Assembly: GCA_036971475.1 (NCBI GenBank)
Contig: JBAIZL010000425.1
Location: forward strand, 3,888,501-3,952,500
Length of the DNA stretch: 64,000 bases
Reading direction: 5' to 3'
Origin: Prosapia bicincta
Taxonomy: Eukaryota; Arthropoda; Insecta; Hemiptera; Cercopidae
Shown here: one piece after another, positions 13,727-26,099 of the stretch
How positions within the stretch are numbered: position 1 is the first letter of the stretch
Layout of the letters: each line of letters opens with the position of its first letter
The notes under the pieces: generated by a model
Database searches by the model: none
What the model saw: the letters and a program-made list of their open reading frames with translations, nothing else
What the model was told of the DNA's origin: nothing
Program-made: the position numbers and the translations under genes

Positions 13727-15714
13727 TTTTTTAATATTTGTTTTTATATTTATACATATATTTCTTTTATGTGTGTGTTTTCCGTGTCTTTTTATTTACT
13801 TAAATTTAGTATATTTTATATTCTATTGCTGGTATTTATGTTATAGTGCTATTAATATTTATCTATTGGTATGTTGCTACTTATTTTTATGTTTTAAATA
13901 TTGTTATTATACATTTACTGTTATATTGTAGTTTTGATATTTATTGGTTTTTTTATTTTAATTTTTTTTCAATATTTCTATTTATGTTCTACATTAGGTG
14001 TTTTTTTTATTGTTATCGGTTATTGTAATGTTTTGTTAATTAGTGTTATGTTTCTCTTTATTGTTACATATTTATTTTTATATTATTACTCTTATGTTTA
14101 AATTTTGTTCGTTATTTTTTGTAAATTTTGTTTTGTGTAGAATTTAATTTTATTTCTATCTAATATAATTTGATTTTCACTTTGCTGTTGATTGGTGAAG
14201 ATAACCATAATTGCTTTTTCGCCAGGAAAAAATACTTTACCAGGAAGTTTTGTGTGAGATTACCAAGCAACTTACCAAAGTTTCATGCCTATCGGAAAAA
14301 TAGTGTAGTAATATAGAAAGGATAGACACACGTACATTCGATTATATGTGGGTATTACGAATGTACTCGTAGTATTACGTGGGTATTCACTATTACAAAA
14401 TCAGGTGCTTACAGAAATAAATAATTGATCAACGTACTCAAACACTAGCATAACCCACTGCAGTGTGAAAACTAGACAAACATGTCGCTGTAAAGACAAT
14501 TTAACATCAGTTGAAGTAACGAAAGTGAAGTAAATAAAATAATGTAAAAAGGTAGAGAATTATCAAAACATTCATCTCATTCTCTATACACATTTATTTA
14601 GATTATACGAATCTAATTTTAAAAATTAAATCCCCATAATTGTTGCCGATTCATTTTTAAAAGTAGATCAATAATTTTATAAATATACCAGGGTATCATT
14701 GTTTCCATTAACTTGACTTTAAAATAATAGAAGGAACTGAATAAAGCATTTATACAAACTATAATTATAGACGTTAATATCTTCAAAGTATGAATCTAAA
14801 CAGTGATCTAAATATAAATTCTTTTGTATTTCTAAAACTCTGAACTACCGAATTAATGTTACCAACTTCTCGTAATATTAGGAAATATACAATAGTTAAC
14901 AAAAATGCTAAGTTATTAAAGGTTTGATATAGTAGTGATGACTATTACAATCCTATTTTTATTTAGACTCTTAGCAATATTTTTGGGATTCCCTTTCTGA
15001 GATTTTTGTTTCTAGAAACGTTGTAAATAACTATTCGAACACTTGGGCGGATTTTAGTGCTTTGAGTGATCGTAAAAAGTACTCTTAAAGCAATGACCTG
15101 AAAGACACAGGCATATAAAGCCATAGACCTAAACGGCAGAGAGAAAACTAGATGGAAGGATATTTTCATAGGGATGAAATTTTTTAAAGTATGGATGGAT
15201 TTATTTGTAATATTAGATTTATTATGATATAAATAGATTTTAAAATGAGTACGAGTATAGAATATCACAGAGATAAATTTCAGTTTAGAGGCTCGGCGTT
15301 AGCGCCTGTCATTAAGAAGCGTAATATGCAACGTCATTTCGTTCCTCTATAAAACTCATTACCATCAGCAAACATAAATAATTATTTATTGTGTCCATTA
15401 AAAATACCAAATGCTTTCATTTATTTACTGCTGTTTAGCATTAAATACAGACACGTAATATACATAAATTTAAATGTTTTGGCGTTACAAACCCTCCTAA
15501 TAATACACTCTACATTACTAGTGTTATGTAATTAGACACAAAATATGGAAAATATAAAAACTAATTTTAACTTTTAAACCACAGGTTTTATAGAACGAAA
15601 TACTAGTGTTCACCATGAACAGTTCATGTAACACTTCTTTGAAAAATAACTGCTTGACAAAAAGTAAAAACAATAAAATGATATAGGATAATGGGGCTTA
15701 TATATAATACATGA
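13727..15714. other. T-rich then AT-rich unassigned DNA
   Basis: Positions 13727-14160 are strongly T-biased on the plus strand. This gives three overlapping 60-66 codon hydrophobic ORFs of Phe, Tyr and Leu that are compositional artefacts. The tract could be part of the 3' untranslated region of the adjacent retrotransposon remnant. The rest shows nothing recognisable. Confidence 0.5.
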
Positions 15715-18700
15715 CCTTATTCCTTTTTACTTAATGCTTATGGTTTCACTGATTGACATGTGATTTACTTGAAACATACGTATACCTGAAATTATTCCAT
15801 TTTACTTAATCCTTATGGTTTCACTGATTCACATGTGAGTTACTTGAAGCATACGTATACCTGAACTTATTTTATTTTACTTAATCCTTATGGTTTTACT
15901 GATTGACATGGAACTTACTTGAAACATACGTATACCTGAAATAATTCCATTTTACTTAATCTTTATGGTTTCACTGATTGACATGGGAGTTGCTTGAAGT
16001 ATACGTATACCTGAATTTATTCTTTATTACTTAATGCTTATGGTTTTACTGATTGCGATGGGATTTACTTGAAGTATACATTTACCTGAACTTGTTCCTT
16101 TTTACCTAACGCTAATGGATTCACTGATTTTACCTTTTTTACTGATTCACATGGGATCTACTTGAAGCATACGTATAAATGAACTTATTCCATTTTACTT
16201 AATCCTTATCGTTTCACTGATTGACATGGAATTTATTTGAAACATACGGATATCTGAACTTATTTTGTTTTACTCAATGCTTATGACTTCACTGATTGAC
16301 ATGGGAGTTACTTGAAACATACGTTTACCTGACCTTATTCTATTTTCGTTAATCCTTATGGTTTCACTGATTGACTCGGGATTTACTTGAAGCATACGTA
16401 TAACCGAACGTATTCTTTTTTACTTAATGCTTATGGTTTTACTGTTTGACATGGAATTTACTTGAATCATACGTATACCTGAACTTATTCCTATTTACTT
16501 AATGCTAATGGTTTCACTGTTTGACATGGGATTTACTGTATACCTGAACTTATCCCATTTTACGTTATTCTTATGGTTTCACTAATTGACATGGAATTTA
16601 CTTGAAACATACGTATACCTGAACTTATTCTATTTTACTTAACGCTAATGGTTTCCTAATTATACCTTTTTTACTGATTGACATGGGATCTACTTGAAGC
16701 ATACGTATACCTGAACTGATTCCATTTTACTTAACGCTAATGGTTTCACTAATTATACCTTTTTTACTGATTGACATGGGATCTACTTAAAGCATACGTA
16801 TACCTGAACTGATTCCATTTTACTTAACGCTAATGGTTTCACTAATTATACCTTTTTTACTGATTGACATGGGATCTACTTGAAGCATACGTATACCTGA
16901 ACTGATTCCATTTTGCTTAATCCCTACCGTTTCACTGATTGACATGTGATTTACTTGAAGCATCCGTATACCTGAACTGATTCCTTTTTACTTAAGCCTT
17001 ATGGTTTCATTGATTGACATGGGATTTACTTGAAGCATCCGTATACCTGAACTGATTCCTTTTTACTTAAGCCTTATGGTTTCATTGATTGACATGGGAT
17101 TTACTTGAAGCATCCGTATACCTGAACTGATTCCTTTTTACTTAAGCCTTATGGTTTCATTGATTGACATGGGATTTACTTGAAGCATCCGTATACCTGA
17201 ACTGATTCCTTTTTACTTAAGCCTTATGGTTTCATTGATTGACATGGGATTTACTTGAAGGATACGTATACCTGAACTTGTTCCATTTTACTTAATCTTT
17301 ATGGTTTCACTGATTGACATGGGATTTACTTGAAGGATACGTATACCTGAACTTGTTCCATTTTACTTAATCTTTATGGTTTCACTGATTGACATGGGAG
17401 TTGCTTGAAGTATACGTATACCTGAATTTATTCTTTATTACTTAATGCTTATGGTTTTACTGATTGCGATGGGATTTACTTGAAGTATACATTTACCTGA
17501 ACTTGTTCCTTTTTACCTAACGCTAATGGATTCACTGATTTTACCTTTTTTACTGATTCACATGGGATCTACTTGAAGCATACGTATAAATGAACTTATT
17601 CCATTTTACTTAATCTTTATCGTTTCACTGACTGACATGGAATTTATTTGAAACATACGGATATCTGAACTTATTTTGTTTTACTTAATGCTTATGACTT
17701 CACTGATTGACATGGGAGTTACTTGAAACATACGTTTACCTGACCTTATTCTATTTTCGTTAATCCTTATGGTTTCACTGATTGACTCGGGATTTACTTG
17801 AAGCATACGTATAACCGAACGTATTCTTTTTTACTTAATGCTTATGGTTTTACTGTTTGACATGGAATTTACTTGAAGCATACGTATACCTGAACTTATT
17901 CCTATTTACTTAATGCTAATGGTTTCACTGTTTGACATGGGATTTACTGTATACCTGTACTTATCCCATTTTACGTTATTCTTATGGTTTCACTAATTGA
18001 CATGGAATTTACTTGAAACATACGTATACCTGAACTTATTCCATTTTACTTAAGCCTTATGGTTTCACTGATTGACATGGAATTTACTTGAAACATACGT
18101 ATACCTGAACTTATTCTATTTTACTTAACGCTAATGGTTTCACTAATTATACCTTTTTTACTGATTGACATGGGATCTACTTGAAGCATACGTATACCTG
18201 AACTGATTCCATTTTACTTAACGCTAATGGTTTCACTAATTATACCTTTTTTACTGATTGACATGGGATCTACTTGAAACATACGTATACCTGAACTTAT
18301 TCCATTTTACTTAACGCTAATGGTTTCACTAATTATACCTTTTTTACTGATTGACATGAGATCTACTTGAAGCATACGTATACCTGAACTGATTCCATTT
18401 TGCTTAATCCCTACCGTTTCACTGATTGACATGTGATTTACTTGAAGCATCCGTATACCTGAACTGATTCCTTTTTACTTAAGCCTTATGGTTTCATTGA
18501 TTGACATGGGATTTACTTGAAGCATCCGTATACCTGAACTGATTCCTTTTTACTTAAGCCTTATGGTTTCATTGATTGACATGGGATTTACTTGAAGCAT
18601 CCGTATACCTGAACTGATTCCTTTTTACTTAAGCCTTATGGTTTCATTGATTGACAAGGGATTTACTTGAAGCATCCGTATACCTGAACTGATTCCTTTT

Positions 18701-18903
18701 TACTTAAGCCTTATGGTTTCATTGATTGACATGGGATTTACTTGAAGGATACGTATACCTGAACTTGTTCCATTTTACTTAATCTTTATGGTTTCACTGA
18801 TTGACATGGGATTTACTTGAAGGATACGTATACCTGAACTTGTTCCATTTTACTTAATCTTTATGGTTTCACTGATTGACATGGGATTTACTTGAAGGAT
18901 ACG
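15715..18903. repeat. 75-bp satellite array with ~1.41-kb higher-order period
   Basis: About 42 copies of a 75-bp unit containing CTTATGGTTTCACTGATTG, ACATGGGATTTACTTGAAGC and ATACGTATACCTGAAC. Rare variants show the higher-order structure: GATTGCGATGGG at 16051 recurs at 17462, and TTGACTCGGG at 16371 recurs at 17782, both offset 1411 bp. A later marker (TCCCTACCGT at 16921 and 18408) is offset 1487, so the second block gained one extra unit. Units expand locally in runs of four near-identical copies at about 16990-17250 and 18430-18730. It ends abruptly at 18903 in unique DNA. Confidence 0.96.
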
Positions 18904-20133
18904 ATACACAACGAGGGAGATGTGGACCGCTATACGTAACATCAGCTGTAATTAACTACGCTTGACCGTGGATACACATTTAGACAGGTTGTGGGTACCT
19001 TATTTTTGTAAAAGTATCTTCAATTTATTTATTGCATGGAATGAATAATTTGTAAGGCAATAAGGAAATGTCATGGAAACATTCGCAGCTCGTGCTGGAA
19101 TCGGAGAAGTTACGGTATAATACCTTTACAGGTTCAATCTTGCTGGAAAGGTTGCTAGAAGACAGGTACTCTTTGGAACATATCTTACATAGTTGCACAA
19201 GCGTAGAGAACCATTACAGAGCCACGTCGAGGGCCATTGTGGAAGTCAGAATGGCGAAGATTCTTAAAGGACAACTCCTTGCGGGCTTACTATGAACATT
19301 AGAATATTAACTTCAGCTGAGGCTGAAAATCCGTAGAATAAAGAAAGACAGAAAGAATAGTGAAATGATCTATCCGTAAAACTACTCAGTCACTCATTAC
19401 TCTGAAAAATAAAAGTAAGTGGTGGGAAAATATTTTAAAACATAGGTTGTAGTGCACACTGCACACTGGTTTAGACCATAGATTGATTCCAAAGCCTGTT
19501 GGTATTATGGGACGAAAATAGGTTTCTTGTTACCATTTGCTTTTTGTCATTCTTTTACTACAATACTTTGCTTTAACAGTCAAAGGTTAAACCAATATTA
19601 TACTATAACACCAACAAATAAAAATATTCATTAAACAAGTGTTTTTGTTACGCCATTCGAACGACAAGTACATGAGGGCAGGTCGCATAAACGTATTTCA
19701 CTTAGTTCAATGTAACTATTGCGTTTTATACAGATGCAAAGTTTCAGATTTATATTGAAAGAAATCAAATCATTTTGATACGTGATACGTATGGTAATCC
19801 AGATATAACTGGGATTTCTGAAATATGTTTGCAATATATTTAACTAATGTAGAACACACTGAGAGACCAATATTGGAAAACATTATTGAGTGAATGTCAC
19901 TGACAAATACATTTGCAGTAAACACAAAAAGTAGCTAAGCTTTTAAGGCAATTAAAAACATAGAGTGATGCTGACATAGATAGATCATTAAAATCCTTTG
20001 CAGAATCTAATTCAAATTAATGTTGCATTCGGTATATAATATTTTTTCTGCCAAACCTATCATCGCTAAAACATGTAATCAAATCCCCTTCCTTCTCCCT
20101 CTCTCTTTTTCTATCTCTATCTGTCTCTCTCTA

Positions 20134-20168
<35 letters not shown>

Positions 20169-20500
20169 TTCTCTCTGTTTCATATTGTTGTTGTGTGTAT
20201 ATGGGTTTTACGTCGATCTATAAGCTTTTCCTGGAATCATTTTCAATTTTTGCACGCTTTACTAACTGCTATACTAATGATGTAGGGATCACCATTACTT
20301 ATTTTTTCCTTTACATATTTTGCCCATTAAACGTTTTTGGAACACGATGGGTTATTAAAAACATACCATGTCAACATATTTTTAAAGGTACGTTGATGTG
20401 GTACTTGTCCCGACCAATCTTTTTCATATTAATACGAGTCCCGCAATTTTTGGGACCAAACCATGCTACTTCATTACCCGGTTTATCATTTCGTCTAACG

Positions 20501-20501
<1 letters not shown>
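18904..20501. other. Unassigned DNA with a CT-rich tract
   Basis: No recognised gene. A 75-codon plus-strand ORF at 19068-19295 is less AT-biased than most chance ORFs but shows no known motif, and I do not support it as a gene. A polypyrimidine tract with (CTGT)n and (CT)n lies at about 20085-20180. Confidence 0.5.
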
Positions 20502-20557
<56 letters not shown>

Positions 20558-20595
20558 GTGTCGTGTGTCGTGTGCCGTGTGCCGTGTGAAGTGTG

Positions 20596-20691
<96 letters not shown>
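20502..20691. repeat. Compound (GT)n microsatellite
   Basis: (GT)n at 20502-20556, a CGTGT/GCCGTGT-interrupted segment at 20557-20596, then uninterrupted (GT)n to 20691. All ORFs reading through it (CVCVCV) are artefacts. Confidence 0.97.
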
Positions 20692-20692
<1 letters not shown>

Positions 20693-20764
20693 GGGTCAGG
20701 TCTGTGTGGATGATGTCAATGGGCGGGCTTCTTTCATCTATAAATAGCAGCGGAGTTGTCTGGG

Positions 20765-20877
20765 TTCTTCATTCGCTCCTCAACTGTTATTGGGTTTACC
20801 TCGTCAATGGTAAATGAGATTCTAACTGCGATTTTATGCACTGCAAAATGAACGGATGTACTCCGGATATTACCTAT

Positions 20878-20882
<5 letters not shown>
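20765..20882 (+). repeat. Dispersed cap repeat, copy 1, abutting (TA)n
   Basis: Homologous, in the opposite orientation, to 32210-32369. Shared blocks include CGCTC(C/T)TCAACTGT, TTGGGTT, AAATGAGATTCTA or AGATGAGATTCTA, TGCACT and AAAATGAACGGATGTACTC. This copy lacks about 20 bp that contain GAAACGTC in the other copy. It runs directly into (TA)n at 20883. Two copies at this similarity with matching microsatellite context indicate a mobile or amplified family; the class is unknown. Confidence 0.65.
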
Positions 20883-20945
<63 letters not shown>

Positions 20946-21033
20946 GTAAATTAAATATATATTTCAAAAACAAGAATACTTAATTTATTAACTATATTAC
21001 ACGAAAACATATCACCATGTTTAAAATATATAT
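20883..21033. repeat. (TA)n plus TA-linked element A, copy 1
   Basis: (TA)n at 20883-20941 is followed by AAATATATATTTCAAAAACAAG and AATACTTAATTTATTAACTA, then ATTAC-CGAAAACATATCACCA, ending in a second short TA run near 21030. The same words occur at 22896-23010 and, inverted, at 53089-53255. This copy has only one arm of the hairpin, so it is a partial or collapsed form. Confidence 0.7.
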
Positions 21034-22772
21034 ATATTAAAATGTGTCAAATATTGCAAAGTTTTAATTGTAAATATTGCCACTGAAAATTCGGGTTAAC
21101 TGCAGTGCTTGAATACAGTCTGATTTTGCTTTACAACACTTAATTAACTAAATAGGACCCATTTTCACTTTGTGTAGCACGAGTTGCCTCTTGAGAATTC
21201 TAAAGATAAAAATGACACTAAAGAATAAAAGAAAGATTTTCTTTGTGACAAACGAAAATTAATTTTCCTAACCTTTTTGTTCATCTCCTTACTGCATTTA
21301 TGCAATAACAAAACCTTACACAAGAAGTAATAATATTTTTACAAAATATATAAAGCGATAAGTGGAACAATAGTGCAATAATTTAAAAATAACCACGGGG
21401 AGATGAAATTAAAGAGTTAGTCGCGATATAAATTTTATTTAAGTGTTGGAGAAATGAGGTTTGCTTATGTAGCCATATTTGAACTCGTTTAAATAACCAA
21501 ATTTTGAAACATAATGTACGTTTACTTACAAAACTGGTTTCATAGCGCCTACATCTCCGAGCAAACACCATTGTTATTTTTTTTCAGATATCGGAAAGCA
21601 CTGAAAAGTTTCACTTTCGGTTGCTGTCTCGACTGAAGAAAAAGAAAGTGAAATTACTTATTTTGGGGTTGTTGACGGAGACAAACTTTTGAGGTTGTGC
21701 TATCAGTTCAAGAACTCTCAATTCTCAGACATAGACCAATAAACGTATCTACGAAGCATGGAAAATTTGAAAATGAGATCAGCAAATGTTAACTGCTGTT
21801 GCTGTTGATAGCTTATTATCAATAACATCTTTGAACAATTCTATCTTGTTTCTCAGTTATTTCTAGGAACTCTAAACTGAAATAAGTATTTACAAAGAAT
21901 GTTTCAATTGGTTTCTTATTATTGAATACGTAAATACACCAACTGTAAGACATCAGACTTTTAGCTAATTTATTTTATGCAAAATCATTAGATAAGCGTA
22001 ACGGTTAAAGTAACTACAAAATGTGTATATTCTACAGTGGTTATACTGTTGAATTACGTGTTGAAATGCTTTCAAACAATGCTAACAAACTCAGCTTCTA
22101 ACCAGATCGAATGTTTGTTAGTTTTGCCCAAGGTTCCATTCAGAACAGCTTTGCCTTGTTTAAGTCGTGACAGAATTGTTCACAAGTAACCTGTCAGTAA
22201 GCAACAGTAGCAAATGGTACACATCCAGTATAGGGATTTGTAGGTAACCCAATCTATAAACGTTTATGTTTCTATTTTATCTACTGTTTTAGAATTACAT
22301 TAACCTTATAGGCTACTCTGCCCATTGTTCTTTATACTGTAATAGGTTTTCTGCAACTTTGTATACCACTAAATGTTTACTTAGAAACTTCTATAAGTTC
22401 TTCAATTAGTTCGTACCTTTTATGTTAATAAAATAATATCTAGTTTTTCACACAGATTATGTTACCTTATCTTTTTTCTTAATTAAAACAAAATTTAAAT
22501 TAGAGGTTTATGTGTTTTTAAAATTAAAGAAAAGGCAAAATTTATGTGTGTGTGTGTGTGTGTGTTTCTTTAAATATGTATATATTGTTCCTTGTATCAA
22601 TCGTTCAGTATCTTCTTTTTAGTATATAATTTTTACGATTCGTCAAATTTGATTCAACAAATAAATTATAGGAAAACTTTTATCATACATATTACCTTCA
22701 TTGCAGTTTATTACATTTATAATATTATTTTTGTGTTATGTAAATATTTTAGTTTTAGTTTTTTATTTCACT
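21034..22772. other. AT-rich unassigned DNA
   Basis: Nothing recognised. Includes a short (GT)n at 22544-22564 and a small inverted pair (TTTCACTTTC...GAAAGTGAAA) near 21608-21655. Confidence 0.5.
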
Positions 22773-22773
22773 G

Positions 22774-22895
<122 letters not shown>

Positions 22896-23010
22896 TAATA
22901 AATTAAAAATATTTCAAAAACAAGAATACTTTAAATGAATATATTTATTCTTGTTTTTGAAATATTTGTAATTTATTAACTATATTACAAGAAAACATAT
23001 CACCATATCT
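22896..23010. repeat. TA-linked hairpin element A, copy 2
   Basis: Arms 22896-22928 and 22946-22978 are reverse complements (one mismatch) of 33 bp, containing TTTCAAAAACAAGAATA. The right arm is followed by the family tail AACTATATTAC-AAGAAAACATATCACCATAT. (TA)n lies on both sides. It shares both hairpin and tail with the copies at 20942 and 53089. Confidence 0.85.
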
Positions 23011-23011
23011 A

Positions 23012-23073
<62 letters not shown>
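23011..23073. repeat. (TA)n microsatellite right of hairpin A2
   Basis: About 30 TA units with two AAATA interruptions. Confidence 0.93.
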
Positions 23074-23074
<1 letters not shown>

Positions 23075-24820
23075 TGTTAGGTTTCATCAGTATCATTTTC
23101 AAAATTATTTATCATACTTTGTTCCTTCACTTTATATTACACTTTTTTCTTACATTCACATATCACCTACATTTATTAGTATTAAATTAAACAAAATTCT
23201 TACTTGATTTTTAACCAGTCGGCTTTCGGAGACATCAAAGTGAATACCTCCACTTCATGTCAAGTAAATATTGACACTCTACCGCTAGCAAATATATATT
23301 TATATTTAAACATGTATATGTTACCAAAACCCAAATCAGTATAACTTTATTACTATTATCGAAAACTAATATTAATAAGTTATATGTTTATACGGAACAC
23401 TCTTATATTATACATTAATCCATTGTGTTTAGTAATTTTTGAGTATTAGGTTATTTCATTTTTTTTATGTACAGGGGTCATTTTAGATACAATGGATTTA
23501 AAGTTTAATGTTTATGTTACCATTAGATTAAGAAAATGTTCGCCAAATGTTATTAATATATTATATAAAGCAACTTCTTGGTCAGTTTTGTTTGTGACCG
23601 TGTTTTAGTGTGAAACGTACAAGTACTCAGCCTTATCACGTCCAGACGAATAGGACTGGGAAGTGGGTGGGACTAATGGTCGCGTGAATGTATACGTTAA
23701 GGCGGGGCAAATGTTTTGTACCTTAGAATCGTAGGTAAGTAAATCCTTTATAACCCGTACAAATACCTAATCCTTTCCTGATTAGAAGTTTAAGCATAAA
23801 CATCCATCTATGTGTTATGAATTCACTATGTAATAACATAGACGTAGGGGTAAATGATATATTTAGTAAAGACAAATAACAAATATTGTATACGAATTTG
23901 TTGAGTTCGATTTATAGAGTTTGAAATAGGAATGAGAGTCAATTACATTCTTCTACGTCTTGTACAAATGAAAGAAATAAAAAAGGCATGAAAGAACTGT
24001 GACCTTGAAGTGGTTCTCAATTTTGTTCAGAGACATAAATACCTAAATTAACGACGAAAGATGAACTGGTTACGCGGTAGCTTTTTCACCTCTATGACAA
24101 AGAGACATCGCGATTATTCATAAATCCCTAAAAATTTATAGCTTTGCCATATTGTAACAATGAACTTGTTTTCTTGTAATCTAGTAGGGGATTTCGTGTT
24201 TGAGCCCGATTCATTTGGCAACACTGTTAGTAGAACAATAAACACACGCTATTTCCATCTGGTTTGTTTTCTGTTGAAAGTATATTTATAGACTTTTTTA
24301 CTTTAACACATTGTTAAAGGCTGTTTCTCCGAATCAATCATAGCAGTCAGTTTACAGTACAGCAAGTTTTAACTCCGTTACTTATTGTGTAAGGTTTTAC
24401 TTATTTTATGAATAGTCAAATAGCACAGAAACACTTTTGAAGGTTAACTTTAGAGATATGACATTTCCGTGTTCGGCAGTCGTTAACGTTGCCATTGTCA
24501 TATGGAAATTCTAAGTTATTCCCACACAAATATATGGTTCTGTGCAAATAATAGATTTTACAATTTTTGAAACGGGCATTTATAATAGGATGTGTTTTAA
24601 TACAGAACATAAAAACTATGAGAGAAGACAGAATTTAAATTGATTGAAAAAATCAAAGATACTAAAAATAGTAGATTTATTGGTTATGAAACAAACAAAT
24701 TATGTTTAAAAACTCCGTTGACCAATTGTACAAGGGATATAGCCATTACTTCAAGTAAAATGTGGCCCCTTGCAGAAATAAAGTCTTCTACTTCTGAGGC
24801 CTGTTGCGTTTACTCGACAT
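23074..24820. other. AT-rich DNA with one GC-richer island
   Basis: Mostly unassigned. The segment 23580-23734 is GC-richer, lies downstream of TATATAAAG and TTGGTCAGTTT (TATA-like and initiator-like words) and ends GTAG|GTAAGT, a consensus-like donor. It could be a non-coding first exon, but this rests on short signals only. A 60-codon ORF at 24640 runs into the satellite border and is not supported. Confidence 0.35.
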
Positions 24821-25803
24821 AATCAGCACTTAGGGGATTATTACTCGATACAATCAGCACTTTGGGAAGTATTACTCGATACAATCAGCACTTAGGGAAA
24901 TATTACTTGATACAATCAGCACTTAGGGAAATATTACTTGATACAATCAGCACTTAGGGATATATTACTTGATACAATCAGCACTTTGGGAAGTATTACT
25001 CGATACAATCAGCACTTAGGGAAATATTACTTGATACAATCAGCACTTAGGGATATATTACTTGATACAATCAGCACTTTGGGAAGTATTACTCGATACA
25101 ATCAGCACTTAGGGAAATATTACTCGATACAATCAGCACTTAGGGATATATTACTTGATAAAATCAGCACTTAGGGGATTATTACTCGATACAATCAGCA
25201 CTTTGGGAAGTATTACTCGATACAATCAGCACTTAGGGGATTATTACTTGATACAATCAGCACTTAGGGATATATTACTTGATACAATCAGCACTTAGGG
25301 ATATATTACTTGATACAATCAGCACTTAGGGGATTATTACTTGATACAATCAGCACTTAGGGATATATTACTTGATACAATCAGCACTTAGGGGATTATT
25401 ACTCGATACAATCAGCACTTTGGGAAGTATTACTCGATACAATCAGCACTTAGGGAAATATTACTTGATACAATCAGCACTTAGGGAAATATTACTTGAT
25501 ACAATCAGCACTTAGGGATATATTACTTGATACAATCAGCACTTTGGGAAGTATTACTCGATACAATCAGCACTTAGGGAAATATTACTCGATACAATCA
25601 GCACTTAGGGATATATTACTTGATACAATCAGCACTTAGGGGATTATTACTCGATACAATCAGCACTTTGGGAAGTATTACTCGATACAATCAGCACTTA
25701 GGGAAATATTACTTGATACAATCAGCACTTAGGGAAATATTACTTGATACAATCAGCACTTAGGGAAATATTACTTGATACAATCAGCACTTAGGGATAT
25801 ATT
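24821..25803. repeat. 31-bp satellite with 558-bp higher-order period
   Basis: About 31-32 copies of a 31-bp unit containing GATACAATCAGCACTTAGGG and then ATATTACTT or ATTATTACTC. Variants (CACTTTGGGAAGT, CACTTAGGGGATTATT) come in an ordered series; the series starting at 24831 restarts at 25389, exactly 558 bp or 18 units later. The 78-codon ORF at 24938 is an artefact: 31 is not a multiple of 3 and the unit lacks stops in all phases. Confidence 0.96.
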
Positions 25804-26099
25804 AACAGAGTTTATCCAAGGGTGAAACGAAACAGAAGGCAATTATTATTACTTTGACATAGTAAAGGATATATGCATAACTTGGGACTGAAGACGAAGA
25901 GGAGCAATAAAGCTGTAGAGATAAATTATATGTCAAACATAGATAAAAGCTATCTGTGATAAAACATGAATACATGTGAGGTCTTCTTTATAAGAAAAAT
26001 AAAGGTGTGGGAGTTTTCTGACTAAGATATTATGTAATATCTACACCACATAAGAAAGGTCGTCCATAAATAATAGGGCGTACATACAAAAAGGGTCAA

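Noticed and set aside
19068..19295. 75-codon ORF next to the 75-bp satellite
   Set aside because: Less biased composition than its neighbours, but no motif, homology or splice context that I can support.
20195..20817. Cys/Val-rich ORFs up to 172 codons; likewise 30425-30858 and 51655-52047
   Set aside because: Translations of (GT)n and (CA)n microsatellites.
24938..25174. 78-codon ORF with a repeated IQSALRDILLD pattern
   Set aside because: It is the 31-bp satellite read through three phases; there is no start context or domain.
24821..25803. CRISPR-like array
   Set aside because: Units are directly adjacent with no unique spacers, in a eukaryotic AT-rich context; it is an ordinary satellite.
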